Source: Haplomitrium mnioides (lineage: Eukaryota; Marchantiophyta; Haplomitriopsida; Calobryales). Taken from it: a stretch of DNA of 30,121 nucleotides. Below, piece by piece: positions 10,571 through 19,340 of this stretch. A program made the translations under genes and the position numbers. How positions within the stretch are numbered: position 1 is the stretch's first letter; the number at the start of each line of letters is the position of its first letter. The notes under the pieces are model-generated. The model did not search any database. It had not been told where the DNA came from and was given only the letters and a program-made list of their open reading frames with translations. The DNA lies in NCBI GenBank assembly GCA_049999725.1, contig JBNGIS010019765.1, positions 1 through 30,121 of the forward strand. Direction: 5' to 3'.

Positions 10571-11125
10571 TAGATGACCTGGTTGATGGCACAACAAACC
10601 TCCAAAAGAACATCCTCGACGATGCCAAATTGTTGCATAGAATGGAGTATTACAAAAGACCAAACTTCAAAAGTCGTGATTGACAAAAGAAGAAACCATA
10701 TAAAAAATGTCATCCTTGCAAAAGGGTTCGGAATCATCGTGCTTGCATTTCTTACGGTTGCAACTGTAAGAAATGTGTGCAATTGCCAAAGTGAAACATA
10801 TAGGTTTCACGAATCCCTTCAACCGACGAGCATTTGCCTCCCTGTGGACTTGGTAAAATGCCATGTTGAGTCCATCAACAAAGAATAGTAAGTCATTGTC
10901 ATTGTCTCATAGAACTCCTTTAGTCGGAAGGGCAACAACATCATTTTGCTACCTTGATTTCCACTCTCTAGCTTTTTGACAATAAAGCAAAAAAGCAATA
11001 GGGTAGGAAACAAGTGTTGGGGTTTGGTCTTGATCTTTTGGGGCTTCTTCAACCCACGATCTTTTTCGCCCTTTGGTAGCTATCATCAATTTATTGGCAA
11101 GATGCCGTTTAAAGGTTTTGTCCCC
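10571..11125 (-). pseudogene. putative middle exon of ParB/methyltransferase-like pseudogene
   Basis: The minus-strand exon lies between an acceptor (GTGTGTAG/GGGGAC) at 11126-11127 and a donor (CATCTA/GTAAGT) at 10569-10570, phase 0 at both ends. It reads GDKTFKRHLANKLMIATKG at the start, then DNDNDLLFFVDGLNMAFYQV, then a Cys/His-rich segment SCNRKKCKHDDSEPFCKDD that could bind a metal. Three in-frame stops (TAG, TGA, TGA) interrupt about 185 codons. By position, DVVALPTKGVL could be a degraded motif IV (D/N-P-P-Y type) of a DNA methyltransferase. That is inference only. Confidence 0.55.
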
Positions 11126-11734
11126 CTACACACAACAAACAAAAAAAATGTAGACTTTAAAGAGAAAGAGAATGCGAGCAAAAACCCTCAAGGTAATTCT
11201 AAGCAATGACTTGAGAGTCCAAAATAGCATGGACATTGGAGTCCAAACTAAGATGGACATTGAAGTCCATATGTTTATGGACATTAAATTCCATGTGCTC
11301 ATGGATATTGAAGTCCATGCACGCTTGGACATTGAAGTCTAGAGGTGCTTAGACATTGAAGTCCATGCGCCTAGACTCTCAAGTCCAAGCTGGCATTGAT
11401 TTCAATGTAGTCCATACGTGCATGGACCAGAGATTCTAGGCGTGCATGGACTAGAGAGTCCATGCGCCCAAGGACTTGATAGTCCATATGTGCTTGGACT
11501 TGATAGTCCAAGCGCGTAGGGACTAGAGATTCCCTTATGAGCCTACACTAGAGAGTCTATTTGCGCATGGACTTGATGGTCCAAGCGTGCCAAACTAGAG
11601 AGTCTTTGCATGCATAGACTTGATAATCTATGCGAGCATAGACTCAAAATCATTTTTATTCTAACAAAAGTCCATTTACAAAAAATTTAATGCAACTCTA
11701 GAAAAATAAATGTAGAATAGAAAAACAAACTTAC
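11126..11734 (-). other. intron filled by palindromic array A
   Basis: This 609-bp intron has donor TTTTG/GTAAGT and acceptor TTTGTTTGTTGTGTGTAG. About 430 bp of it is the 24-bp palindromic array. It joins exons in phase 0. Confidence 0.6.
11210..11642. repeat. array A: 24-bp palindromic tandem repeat, about 18 copies
   Basis: There are eighteen consecutive units, nearly all 24 bp, with consensus CTTGATAGTCCATGCGNGCATGGA. Each unit is an imperfect 20-bp palindrome (AGTCCATGCGCGCATGGACT) plus a 4-base spacer. Units vary most at the CG-rich centre and keep the AGTCC/GGACT arms. No open reading frame or transposon terminus is associated with the array. It lies within an intron of the minus-strand pseudogene. 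Confidence 0.95.
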
Positions 11735-13206
11735 CAAAAGCTTCTCAAAATTGGAGTAAAATGCAGACATCTTTGACTCCTTGGTGTGGAGAAAGTATTC
11801 CTCTCTTGCTTCTTCCCAAGAGCTGCAGTAGACTTTAGAGAAAAAAAACTTAACCATGACCACTTAAACTTTATGTCTCTCTAGTTCACAAGACATTTCT
11901 TCAATTGAAAGCTCTCCGGCTTCTAAGCGTTTCAAAACAAAAATTTAACTTCGTCCAGAAGACCCTGAAAGGACATCCAATATGTCCACTTTGTGTCCTC
12001 CATTCTCAGAAGTCCCTTGGCTTTAAGCCTGTGGCCCACATCATATTTTTCTCCCACATAGAAAAAAATACTTTGTTGTAAATCCTAGAGCTTACCACTT
12101 TGGAACACCAGCTAGAACCAATTGTCTTGAGAAGTGATTGTCTTCTCAAGAGCCGACTACGGCTTGATCTCCAAGATCTCTCGCACCAACTCTCTTTTTA
12201 ATTTCTGGGATAAAACCATCCCACTCTCCATAAATCTCTAATGCCAATGTTTGACCTTCTGAATCGATGTCATTTCCAATCAGTACCTTTGGTCGTAATT
12301 GTCATCTATTGCAAATATGCGGGCTTCTATTGGTGTTAAACCCAGGTAGACATAACAGTTGCAGAGAGACAACATTGGATTCTTTGCTCCGTATTTGGTG
12401 AATAATAGTTGCCTTGCAGCATCACTGTAATCGCCTCCTACAATCTTATACCAATACTTATCATGGTTCTTCATATTGAACTCTGACTTATCTTTCAACC
12501 CATACTTTGGGTCAACGAAAATAATAAAAAAACTATGTGCATGTTTATTGGTGAGCATTCTTTATTCTAGAAGCTCAACAAAGTCTTCATTGAACCTACT
12601 AATTTGGAATGGACCCCAACTATTCATTCCAGGTTTTGGAAGATTTAAATTCTCTAGCCAAATTGTAATAGTTTCCTCTCGGACTTTGCATTGCTGGATT
12701 GTAGACTCTCTAATTTTATTTTTATCTTCCTCAGACACTGTCTGAGGGTCCACTTACTCATGCTCCTGAAATGTTCGCATCCCGTTATGCAATTGCCTTT
12801 TTGATCTAGACGTTAGAGCCTAAACTAGCTCTGACTTTAATTCCTCCCATGAGCTGATTAGTGCTGAAGACGAAGGGGTCAAAGAAGATGACCTTGTTGG
12901 AGAGTGGGAGGGGCCGGGCTCCTCCTCAATAATGGGTGTGGGAATAGGCTTCTTCTTTGAGATGACATCTTTCTTCTTTTTTGGAGCCTCGATTGGCTCC
13001 ATCGCCTTTATCTTTTTGGCAGCTGATGGTCATGGTGTTGTTGTCGTTGATATGGTCGTCACACTTCTATGTGGCACTAGCTACTGAATATGGACTCTTT
13101 GCTTTGGCTTTAATAGATTGATGCTAATGGCTAGCTTGATGAAGTTTAGCTAGACATGCTTTGTGTCAGGGTAGGCATCCACGAAGTCCGCCAAATATTG
13201 AGTAAA
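11735..13206 (-). pseudogene. putative large exon with linker and ParB/sulfiredoxin-like domain
   Basis: The minus-strand exon has an acceptor (TTTTGTTTTCAG/TTT) at 13207-13209 and a donor at 11733-11734. One frame is readable through about 1.2 kb despite roughly 11 stops. It starts FTQYLADFVDAYPDTKHV and continues through a Lys/Pro/Ser linker (KKKPIPTPIIEEEPGPSHSP) to a folded-looking part with ISRFNEDFVELLE, FFIIFVDPKYGLKD, YKIVGGDYSDAARQLL, YVYLGLTPIEARIFAIDDN and EMTSIQKVKHWH. The GG-x4-AAR pattern, preceded by a position-type strand and followed by xxVYLGLTxxEA, matches my memory of ParB/sulfiredoxin-fold proteins (ParB box II region). A frame slip in a T-run near 11940 precedes WEEAREEYFLHTKESK at the exon end. 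Nearly all stops are explained by C-to-T or G-to-A changes. The protein is clearly decayed. The domain name is moderately supported. Confidence 0.6.
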
Positions 13207-13837
13207 CTGAAAACAAAATTAAAAAACAATCAGACATGTTACACAAAAAAACTCCACATATTTATAAGGAATTGAAACTTCTCAACCTATAGCCTAAGCT
13301 AAAAACTGACTTGGAGTCCATGCTTGCATGGACTCTGAGTCCAAGCACACTGGGACTTAGAGTCCAAGCGCGCAGGGACTTAGAGTCCAAGCGCAGAGGG
13401 ACTCAGAGTCGATGTTCACCTAGACTACATAGTCCCATTTGCAGAAGGACTCATGAGTCCACGTGCGCCTGGACTCCGAAGTCCATGGGCGCCTAGACTT
13501 CAAAGCCTATGCTCGCATCGACTCGAGAGTCTAGGCGTACAGATACTCCCGAGTCCATGCATGGACTCACGACTATCTGCCCACCTGAACTCCTAAGTTC
13601 GATTGAGCTTGGACTCGAAGGTATCTGTGCGCCTTAACTCCTAAGTCCGATTGTGCTTGGACTCGAAAGTATCTGTGTGCATAGACTCCCGAGTCCTTGT
13701 GAGCTTGGACTCTGAGTCCTTGCAGGCACTAAGTTAACTTGGAACTCCATGCGCGCATTCACTCTGAGCCATTCCACGCATGGTGTTCCGAGTTAATTCT
13801 AAAAGAAAAAAAATGAAAGATAGTTTTCAGATGTTAC
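13207..13837 (-). other. intron filled by palindromic array B
   Basis: This 631-bp intron has donor GATGAG/GTAACA and acceptor AATTTTGTTTTCAG. About 480 bp of it is the palindromic array. The exon phases fit only if there is one single-base slip near the end of the upstream exon (around 13850-13880), where the alternative frame reads ASTVGKNNDE. Confidence 0.55.
13310..13792. repeat. array B: 23-24-bp palindromic tandem repeat, about 20 copies
   Basis: Units are 23-25 bp, with consensus CTCNGAGTCCANGCGCGCNTGGA, closely related to array A in core and period. From about 13572 to 13692 a 48-bp higher-order pattern appears, with two alternating unit types (CTAAGTYCGATTGWGCTTGG and GTATCTGTGYGC). 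The last copies near 13730-13792 are eroded. Confidence 0.93.
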
Positions 13838-14193
13838 CTCATCGTTGTTCTTGCCGACTGTAGATGCTTGGTGAAGATGTCCCTTCGATTCATCTCTGCA
13901 AAGAAAAATCGTTTTCTAGAGGCCTCGTACAGGGTTATGCTATCCACTAACTACACAAGCACCTTGATGTGGGCTCCTTGCCCCTTTCTAATCATGGTTA
14001 TTTGGACCAAAAGGACAAGGTTATACTTCTCAGCTTCACTAGATAAAAGGTAAAGGTGTTGATCAATGTCTTTCATGTTGCCACAATCAAACAACCATTC
14101 TGAGTCTAATGTTTATGGCTCTAGAACCTTTAGCACATCTCCATGCCTATAAGGCTTTGGTTGAGCTGGTTTGGGAACATTGACCTATATTGC
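13838..14193 (-). pseudogene. exon of ParB/methyltransferase-like pseudogene, left of the element 2 insertion
   Basis: The minus-strand exon piece reads VPKPAQPKPYRHGDVLKV, then a stop, EWLFDCGNMKDIDQHLYLL, EAEKYNLVLLVQITMIRKG and VDSITLYEASRKRFFFAEMN, and ends at a GT donor. The frame continues across the retrotransposon insertion into the piece at 24484-24563, which shows that element 2 split a coding exon. At least three in-frame stops are present. I recognise no named domain here. The residue pattern looks like a globular N-terminal region. Confidence 0.6.
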
Positions 14194-14859
14194 TGTCAGC
14201 CAGTGATTTGGGTGCCTAAAGCAGAATTCAAGAAATCGAGAGCATCACTGGCACAATGGCCATTTGGAAGTGTGAAGGCCTCTCAAGAGCCACAGATTAC
14301 TCTCAAACAACTAGTAAAGAGCAAGGCGCATGATTCCTAGGAGGAAAACAGGATCATGGCGAGAGGATGAGCAGAAGGCAGTGATCGCTAGCTAGAGGAG
14401 GGTCCTATTTCAAAATTCGAAGCAGGCCAACGAGAATCTGGGGGCCTCAGAAGGATGAGAGGATCAAGGCCGACCAGGGGGAAAAGGAAATGCCCGCTCC
14501 AAGCAAAGCGATCCGAGGAGGAAGAACGGATCCACAAGCAGAAACCCGAAGCCACTCAGAAGGAGGCAGATCGAGGACATGTCTTGCAGCGGCCACAAAT
14601 CAGGAAGCAAGGATCGGGGATGAAATGAGGAGGCGAGATCGTCACAAGGGCGAGCTAGGTCAGAGAAGGGGCATGCCTCGATCCCGCAAGAGCCGATCGA
14701 GCTCTCTCTTTGAATCCGCGGATTCTAGCGGAAATGTGGAGTTCTCTGAATGCCCCGTGAGATTCCAAGGAAACGTGGCGTCTCCAGAGCGATTCACGGG
14801 ATTCCACGGAAGACGTGGCAGCCCCAAGGAGTCCGAGGATCTGCGGGAAGCCGCCTTCC

Positions 14860-14916
14860 TAAGTGGGGATCCTACTTAACAGGGTTCCGATCCGTCTTAC
14901 AACGTGGGGACCCCAC
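14860..14916 (+). other. paired LTR hairpins, element 2 5' LTR
   Basis: TAAGTGGG-GAT-CCTACTTA (14860-14878) is an 8-bp inverted repeat with one G-T mismatch. It is followed by GTGGGGACCCCAC (14904-14916), a second short inverted repeat. The same pair is present in the 3' LTR (21612-21630 and about 21656-21668). Confidence 0.75.
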
Positions 14917-14962
14917 TTAAGAGGGATCCGCGAAGAGTCCAACCGGGGAGCGAGGAGGAAGA

Positions 14963-15404
14963 CCCGAAACGGTAACATATTGTGGGTCAAGTCGAATGAA
15001 AACGGAAGAGTGCCGGAAGGGTGATTTATCGGAGATCCGAGCGGAGGAGGATCGAAGGAGCCAAAGGGGTGACTTAGCACGGGTCCGACAAAGAGCGAGT
15101 GGAGGCGAAAAGGCAACTTATCGGCGATCTGGTCCAACAAAGAGTGGTAGTGCTGAAATGATGATCTATCGCGAACCGTCCAACGGGAAGAAGGCTGAGC
15201 CAAAAGGGCGATATGGCGCCAATCCGATTGGGGGAAACAAGAGGTACGCCGAAAAGGCAATGTATCGACAAATCGGGGAGCAAGATGAAGACAGCCAAAA
15301 AATCAAGTTAGCACAGATACGACCGACGGAGGAGCAAGCGACGGAGGAGCAAGCGACATCGAAAGGGTGATTCTTTGCAGCTACGGCATGACCAAGGGAG
15401 AAAG
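14963..15404 (+). repeat. degenerate tandem array of about 46-bp units in the 5' LTR
   Basis: About nine units of 43-62 bp start near 14963, 15011, 15058, 15105, 15151, 15194, 15247, 15292 and 15354. Each has the form GCYGAAAAGGCRACTTATCG followed by GCGATCCGGTCCAACAAAGAG-like sequence. The unit at 15292 contains a 15-bp duplication (CGACGGAGGAGCAAG) that is absent from the 3' LTR. Confidence 0.75.
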
Positions 15405-16140
15405 TTCGACGGGGTACGGCCACAACATCCGAAAGTTTGACAAAGAGGCGAACGATCCAAAGGGGCCTTGTAGTTCTTATATTGAGCTTTTGGAAAGGTT
15501 AATGAAGGGAGCCTTAGGCGCGCATAGTTCTTGTCTCGAAGGAAGGACGAAACAACGACATCGGCACAAGTTCTTACTCGGCGAGCGCAAGGAGTCTGCA
15601 AAGGTTCTTTGGATGATGTGGCGAGCGTGGGGAGTATCCGGAGGTTTCGAAAATGTGGACGAATGAGAGGGAAGTCCACAGGTCAAATTTGGATGAGGGG
15701 TAAGCGCAACGGTCCGCCTACCTCCTTGCGGGGCAACGTCGGATGACAGAGCTGCGGACGACGTGGCGCTCAAAGGGTTTCCGTGGGATATTCGGAGAAT
15801 CCGCAAAAATTTATGTAGAACTTGGGTCCAGAGGAATCTACAAAATCTTGCCCTACAAGATTCTTTGGATGCCTCGATTGAGTTATCGTTGTCCTTGTCT
15901 TTTTCTCAACCAACCGCAGGACACGCGGCGCCTTCTCCCATTCTGTTGTAACGGGAATAACGACCACATGAGACACACATCGTCACCTTCTATTGCAAGC
16001 CAACAGGATTGATGACTATTCATCGGATCGGGCTCGCATGATCAACGCCCGGGGGTGGGGGGGTTATACCTTGATGGCCTTCGAATTTCTTTAGGTTGAT
16101 GCACAGGCAATCTAAGGGCGTGAAGCGACTGCGCGAGAAG

Positions 16141-16760
16141 GGAAATCGCAACGAGGGAGGATGGAGTGAGAATCTAGTGAGAAGATCACGTGAAGCGGGT
16201 GAACTAGCTCCAGTGGGCCATGGGGATTCGGAGGTGGACTGGATGGGTGTCGAGAATCGCAGAGTGAGGAGCTCTAGATGCTTGGGGGATCTAGGTGAAC
16301 TTGTCCTTACAGGTGGACCAGAGCGGAGGTGGACTGATATGGGGGTCTAGAAGGGATTCTGGGCGGCTAAGACTTCGGGGGAGGCAGCCAAGGGAAGACT
16401 TGGGGTCGTCTCTGCATTTCCTGTTCATGAGCATAACAACTTTAGGACAAGGAAATCGCAACGAGGGGGGCTGGAGTGGGAATCCAGTGAGAAGACCACG
16501 TGAAGCGGATGAACTAGCTCTAGGGGGCCAGGAGGATTTGGAGGTGGACTGGAGGGGCACCGAGAATCGCAGAGTGAGGAGCTCTGGGTGCTCGGGCGAT
16601 CTTAGTGAACTCGTCTTTGCAGGTGGACCAGAGCAGAGGTGGACCGATACGGGGGTCTAGAAGGGATTCTGGTCGGCTAAGACTTCGAGAGAGGCTGCCA
16701 AGTGAAGAGCTTGGGGTTGTCTCTGCCATTCCTTGTGCGGGAGTATCAACCTAGAGTGTT
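16141..16760 (+). repeat. 310-bp direct tandem duplication in the 5' LTR
   Basis: Both copies begin GGAAATCGCAACGAGG (16141 and 16451) and run through TGGAGTG, AGAAGAYCACGTGAAGCG, GAGGTGGACTGGA, AATCGCAGAGTGAGGAGCTC and GGTCTAGAAGGGATTCTGG to a TTGGGGTYGTCTCTGC end. The period is exactly 310 bp. Element 1's LTR has one diverged copy (about 7010-7230). Confidence 0.92.
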
Positions 16761-17740
16761 CGGAGTACACTCTGGTGTAATTCCTAAGTGGAGCTGAGAG
16801 GGGGGTGCTAAGTTAGTGCCCGTGCACTGCGTAGTAAGACTCGTCGAGGCTCGGGGTGGAGTGGGCTACCTGCAGTTGGGAAAACTGTCTTCTAGAGGTG
16901 GAAGTCAAAGAAATCCTCTTCCTAGCATAAGGAAGTAAAGTCAGAGCTTCTCGTGAGGGAAGTTAAAAAACTATCTGGAGAGAAGGGTGTGTGGGTGGTT
17001 GTTGGGCTGCTGCAAGCTGTAAGGCAGCAAAGGATTTAGAAGGGAAGTATTAGTTGGTGGATCTGTCTATAGGGCCTTCAAGGACTCTGTTTCTCTTTGT
17101 AGTACATAGTGTAATTATGTTTGTGCATATGTGTGTAGATAGAGTTGCATTCTGTGTTTGTGTTTGAGAGACATTTTAGAGTAGACTACATCAGGATAGT
17201 TGAACAGACCCTAGGAACAGCCTTGGAGGGGGAGTTCAATCCCTTGACACAGTTGTGGTATCCTAGGGGTGAATGCTCTCTGTTCCTGACTCTGTTGCAT
17301 AGAGTAGGAATTAGTCATCTTAGGATAGCTAGGATCAGCTGTACCAGTTTTGTGATAACCCTGAGAGGGGGAGTCCAAACCTCTTGTATTGTTTAGTGGT
17401 GCAGGTCACCATCACACTTCTGTCCCAAAGCACGAATAAGGTGGCAGGGCCTAAGTCATTGGGTCCTTGGAATAAAGTGTAGAAATTACACAAAGATCAG
17501 TTGGGTGTATGAATGTGGACTTGGGGGTTGCATGAATCACTGACTTGAGTGCCACTAGAAGAGAGTGAGTGGGGTGTTAAAGGCTGGAAAGGAAAGGGAG
17601 AATCCTTAGAGCCTCAAAGTTATAACTGGCAATGGGCCATCTCAGAAAAGTACCTGAAAGCCCACAATTTGTCCTCCCTTGCCTCCGAAGAGGCGACCAA
17701 GAAGGTTAAAGCCCGGAACAGGGGAGCGACATGAATTTTT

Positions 17741-17751
17741 TGGCATTAGAA
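17741..17751 (+). other. possible primer binding site, element 2
   Basis: TGGCATTAGAA, 9 bp after the 5' LTR end, matches 8 of 11 bases of the plant initiator-Met PBS TGGTATCAGAG, with three transition differences. It is in the right place but weak. Another tRNA is possible. Confidence 0.4.
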
Positions 17752-17889
17752 GGAGAGCCAAAGGTTTGAAGAAACCTGAGACCAACCCAAGCAAGAAAGG
17801 TCACTTTGTGCACTAGAGACTGAAGTTAGTTTCGAAGAAAGCCACATTATAGAAACAGAGCAATTGGGGGTTGAGTCTGTTGAGGAAGA

Positions 17890-18840
17890 GTGGCGGAGAG
17901 AAGGGATTGTTGGGTGGAAGTGGCAGTGGCTAGTGGAGGGATGGCCAACCCAATACCACCTTTTGGGCTTCAGGGAAGATTCAAATACAGGTCCTTCAAG
18001 GGACGCCTGAAGGATGACCCAGATGCATGGTTGGACAACCTTGAAAACACTGCAGTAGCAAATAGGAAAGCCCATGTGAAGATTGGAATCCTGCTTGCAG
18101 TTTTGAAGGGAGAAGCCTAACCCTGGTACAAGGACTTGCCGGATAATATCAAACGGGACTGGCACGCATTCAAGGAGGCTTTTATAGCAGAGTTCCGTGG
18201 GATTGGTGAAGAGACAAAAGCGCTAATCAAGATGGGTCAGCTCAGGATGAAAAAGAAGGAGTCTGTGAGGAAATTCCTCCAACGTTTCAAGAAGGTGGCG
18301 AGGAAGCTGCACTCGCCAACCACTGACGGGATGCTCACAGCGTGGTTCCTAGCGGCTCTACCTAGAGGGATTGGGACCTGGGTAAGACAGGCGGATCCAC
18401 AAACTCTGGAGGACGCTGTCAATGTAGCACGATCTCATGTGAAGGCTTCCCTCACCAGTTCCCGAAGAAAGACACAGGCCAGATACGACTCTAATGATTC
18501 TTCAGACACCTCGGACATTGACAAGGAGACGAATCAGAGTTCTGAGTCCTCCTTGGAAAGCGAGAATGAGTCAAGCAGCAGTAGCTTAGAGAAGGACCGG
18601 TCATCCAAAAAGAAGAAGAAGAAGAAGGAGCTCAAGAAGAAGAAGTCGGTCAAGGAGGTGCATCATCGCAAATGGGCCAGCAAAGGGAGGTACAAGAAAA
18701 CCAAACCCAAAACCGAGACGAGCAGGAGGCCAAGGGGGAGGGACCGAATTGAGGAGCTGAACGCAAAGATGGAGGCAATGAACATCCTCCTAGCAGGGAT
18801 CAAACCGGAGGGAAGACCCCTACTGACATGGAGAGGTTGA
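17890..18840 (+). pseudogene. gag capsid-like protein, element 2 (one internal stop)
   Basis: This is the retrotransposon Gag structural protein, which would form the particle around the RNA. One frame runs 17890-18840 with a single TAA at 18118-18120. A likely start is MANPIPPFG at 17941. The core carries the conserved Trp/Phe pattern of plant gag: FKGRLKDDPDAWLDNLE, a stop just before PWYKDLP, then HAFKEAFIAEFRGIGEETK, MKKKESVRKFLQRFKKVARK, MLTAWFLAALPRGI and LEDAVNVARSHVKA. A Ser/Glu-rich then Lys-rich low-complexity tail follows (positions about 18480-18720), with a basic stretch that may bind nucleic acid. Element 1 lacks this region entirely. The sequence between 18841 and 19100 is frame-shifted. 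Confidence 0.88.
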
Positions 18841-19115
18841 GTCTGGTGCGTCTGATGCAAGCAGCACGGACACTCCTCCCAGGAGTGTCCAAACGACATT
18901 AACGTTGTGCATTACGTGAGGGAGGAAGCGCTAGAGTATGTGAGAGAAGAGGTAGAATATGTCATGGAGGAGGCCCCAGAAACAGTGTATCAAATCAGCG
19001 AGGGGCTTTAGACAGCGGGGGGCCTCAGACAATTCTGATCAGGTCTGCAGGAGGGAACGCAGGACCGATGAATCAGTGGGCTGCCCCACGGCCACCCAGG
19101 ACCACAATCATGGTC

Positions 19116-19241
19116 TATTGAAATTGTGGCCAGCCTAGCCACATTTCATCAAGCTATCCGGAGCCGCGGAAGAGCGGTTATGGCCAACCACCGCCCTTGT
19201 GCTTCCACTGCAAAACGGAAGGGCATGTGGCGATGAATTGT
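19116..19241 (+). pseudogene. two CCHC zinc knuckles (nucleocapsid), element 2
   Basis: The second knuckle (19200-19241) is intact: CFHCKTEGHVAMNC fits C-x2-C-x4-H-x4-C. The first (19116-19157, same frame, 28 codons upstream) keeps NCGQPSH but its first and last Cys positions are Tyr (TAT) and the second position is TGA. All three are single G-to-A changes from expected codons. Such knuckles bind the element RNA in the particle. Confidence 0.88.
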
Positions 19242-19340
19242 TCGAACCAAAGACCTGAAGCTCCCCCTAAGCCAAGCGCAAATCCTCCTCCCCCCACAAA
19301 TGTCAATCTGATCACACTAGAGTTGGAGTAGGAAGCCGAG

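Larger units (their letters stand above)
14194..17731 (+). repeat. 5' LTR of element 2 (3538 bp)
   Basis: The LTR begins TGTCAGCCAG and ends GGGGAGCGACA. Regions in order: conserved head (to about 14400), hairpin pair (14860-14916), a degenerate array of about 46 bp units (14963-15404), a G-rich stretch near 16050, a 310-bp tandem duplication (16141-16760), and a tail with GAGGGGGAG blocks and AATAAA at 17471-17476. The element 1 LTR tail shares much of the last 700 bp. Confidence 0.95.

Noticed and set aside
10574-10888. 104-codon plus-strand open frame with a hydrophobic stretch
   Set aside because: It is the complement of the middle exon of the minus-strand pseudogene, which is supported by splice sites in phase 0.
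11126-11332. Minus-strand open frame with an octapeptide W-x-x-MS repeat
   Set aside because: It is a by-product of a 24-bp period over array A. There is no start context or other coding sign, and the array lies in a predicted intron.
11210-11642. CRISPR-like array of regularly spaced palindromic repeats
   Set aside because: There are no unique spacers. The 24-bp unit is head-to-tail with a 4-base link, the repeats are degenerate, and the setting is a plant intron without cas genes.
12476-12745. 89-codon plus-strand open frame
   Set aside because: It is antisense to the ParB-like exon, whose minus-strand reading has conserved-looking motifs and splice sites.
14490-15370. Plus-strand open frames of 124-135 codons inside both element 2 LTRs
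   Set aside because: They cross the repeat array of about 46 bp units, whose unit length is not a multiple of three. They differ between the LTRs in start and end and show no domain. They are most likely chance frames in GA-rich DNA.
19116-19157. Hypermutation by a cytidine deaminase acting on cDNA as the cause of the G-to-A changes
   Set aside because: The same bias affects the host pseudogene and both strands, so ordinary decay of methylated cytosines explains it better.
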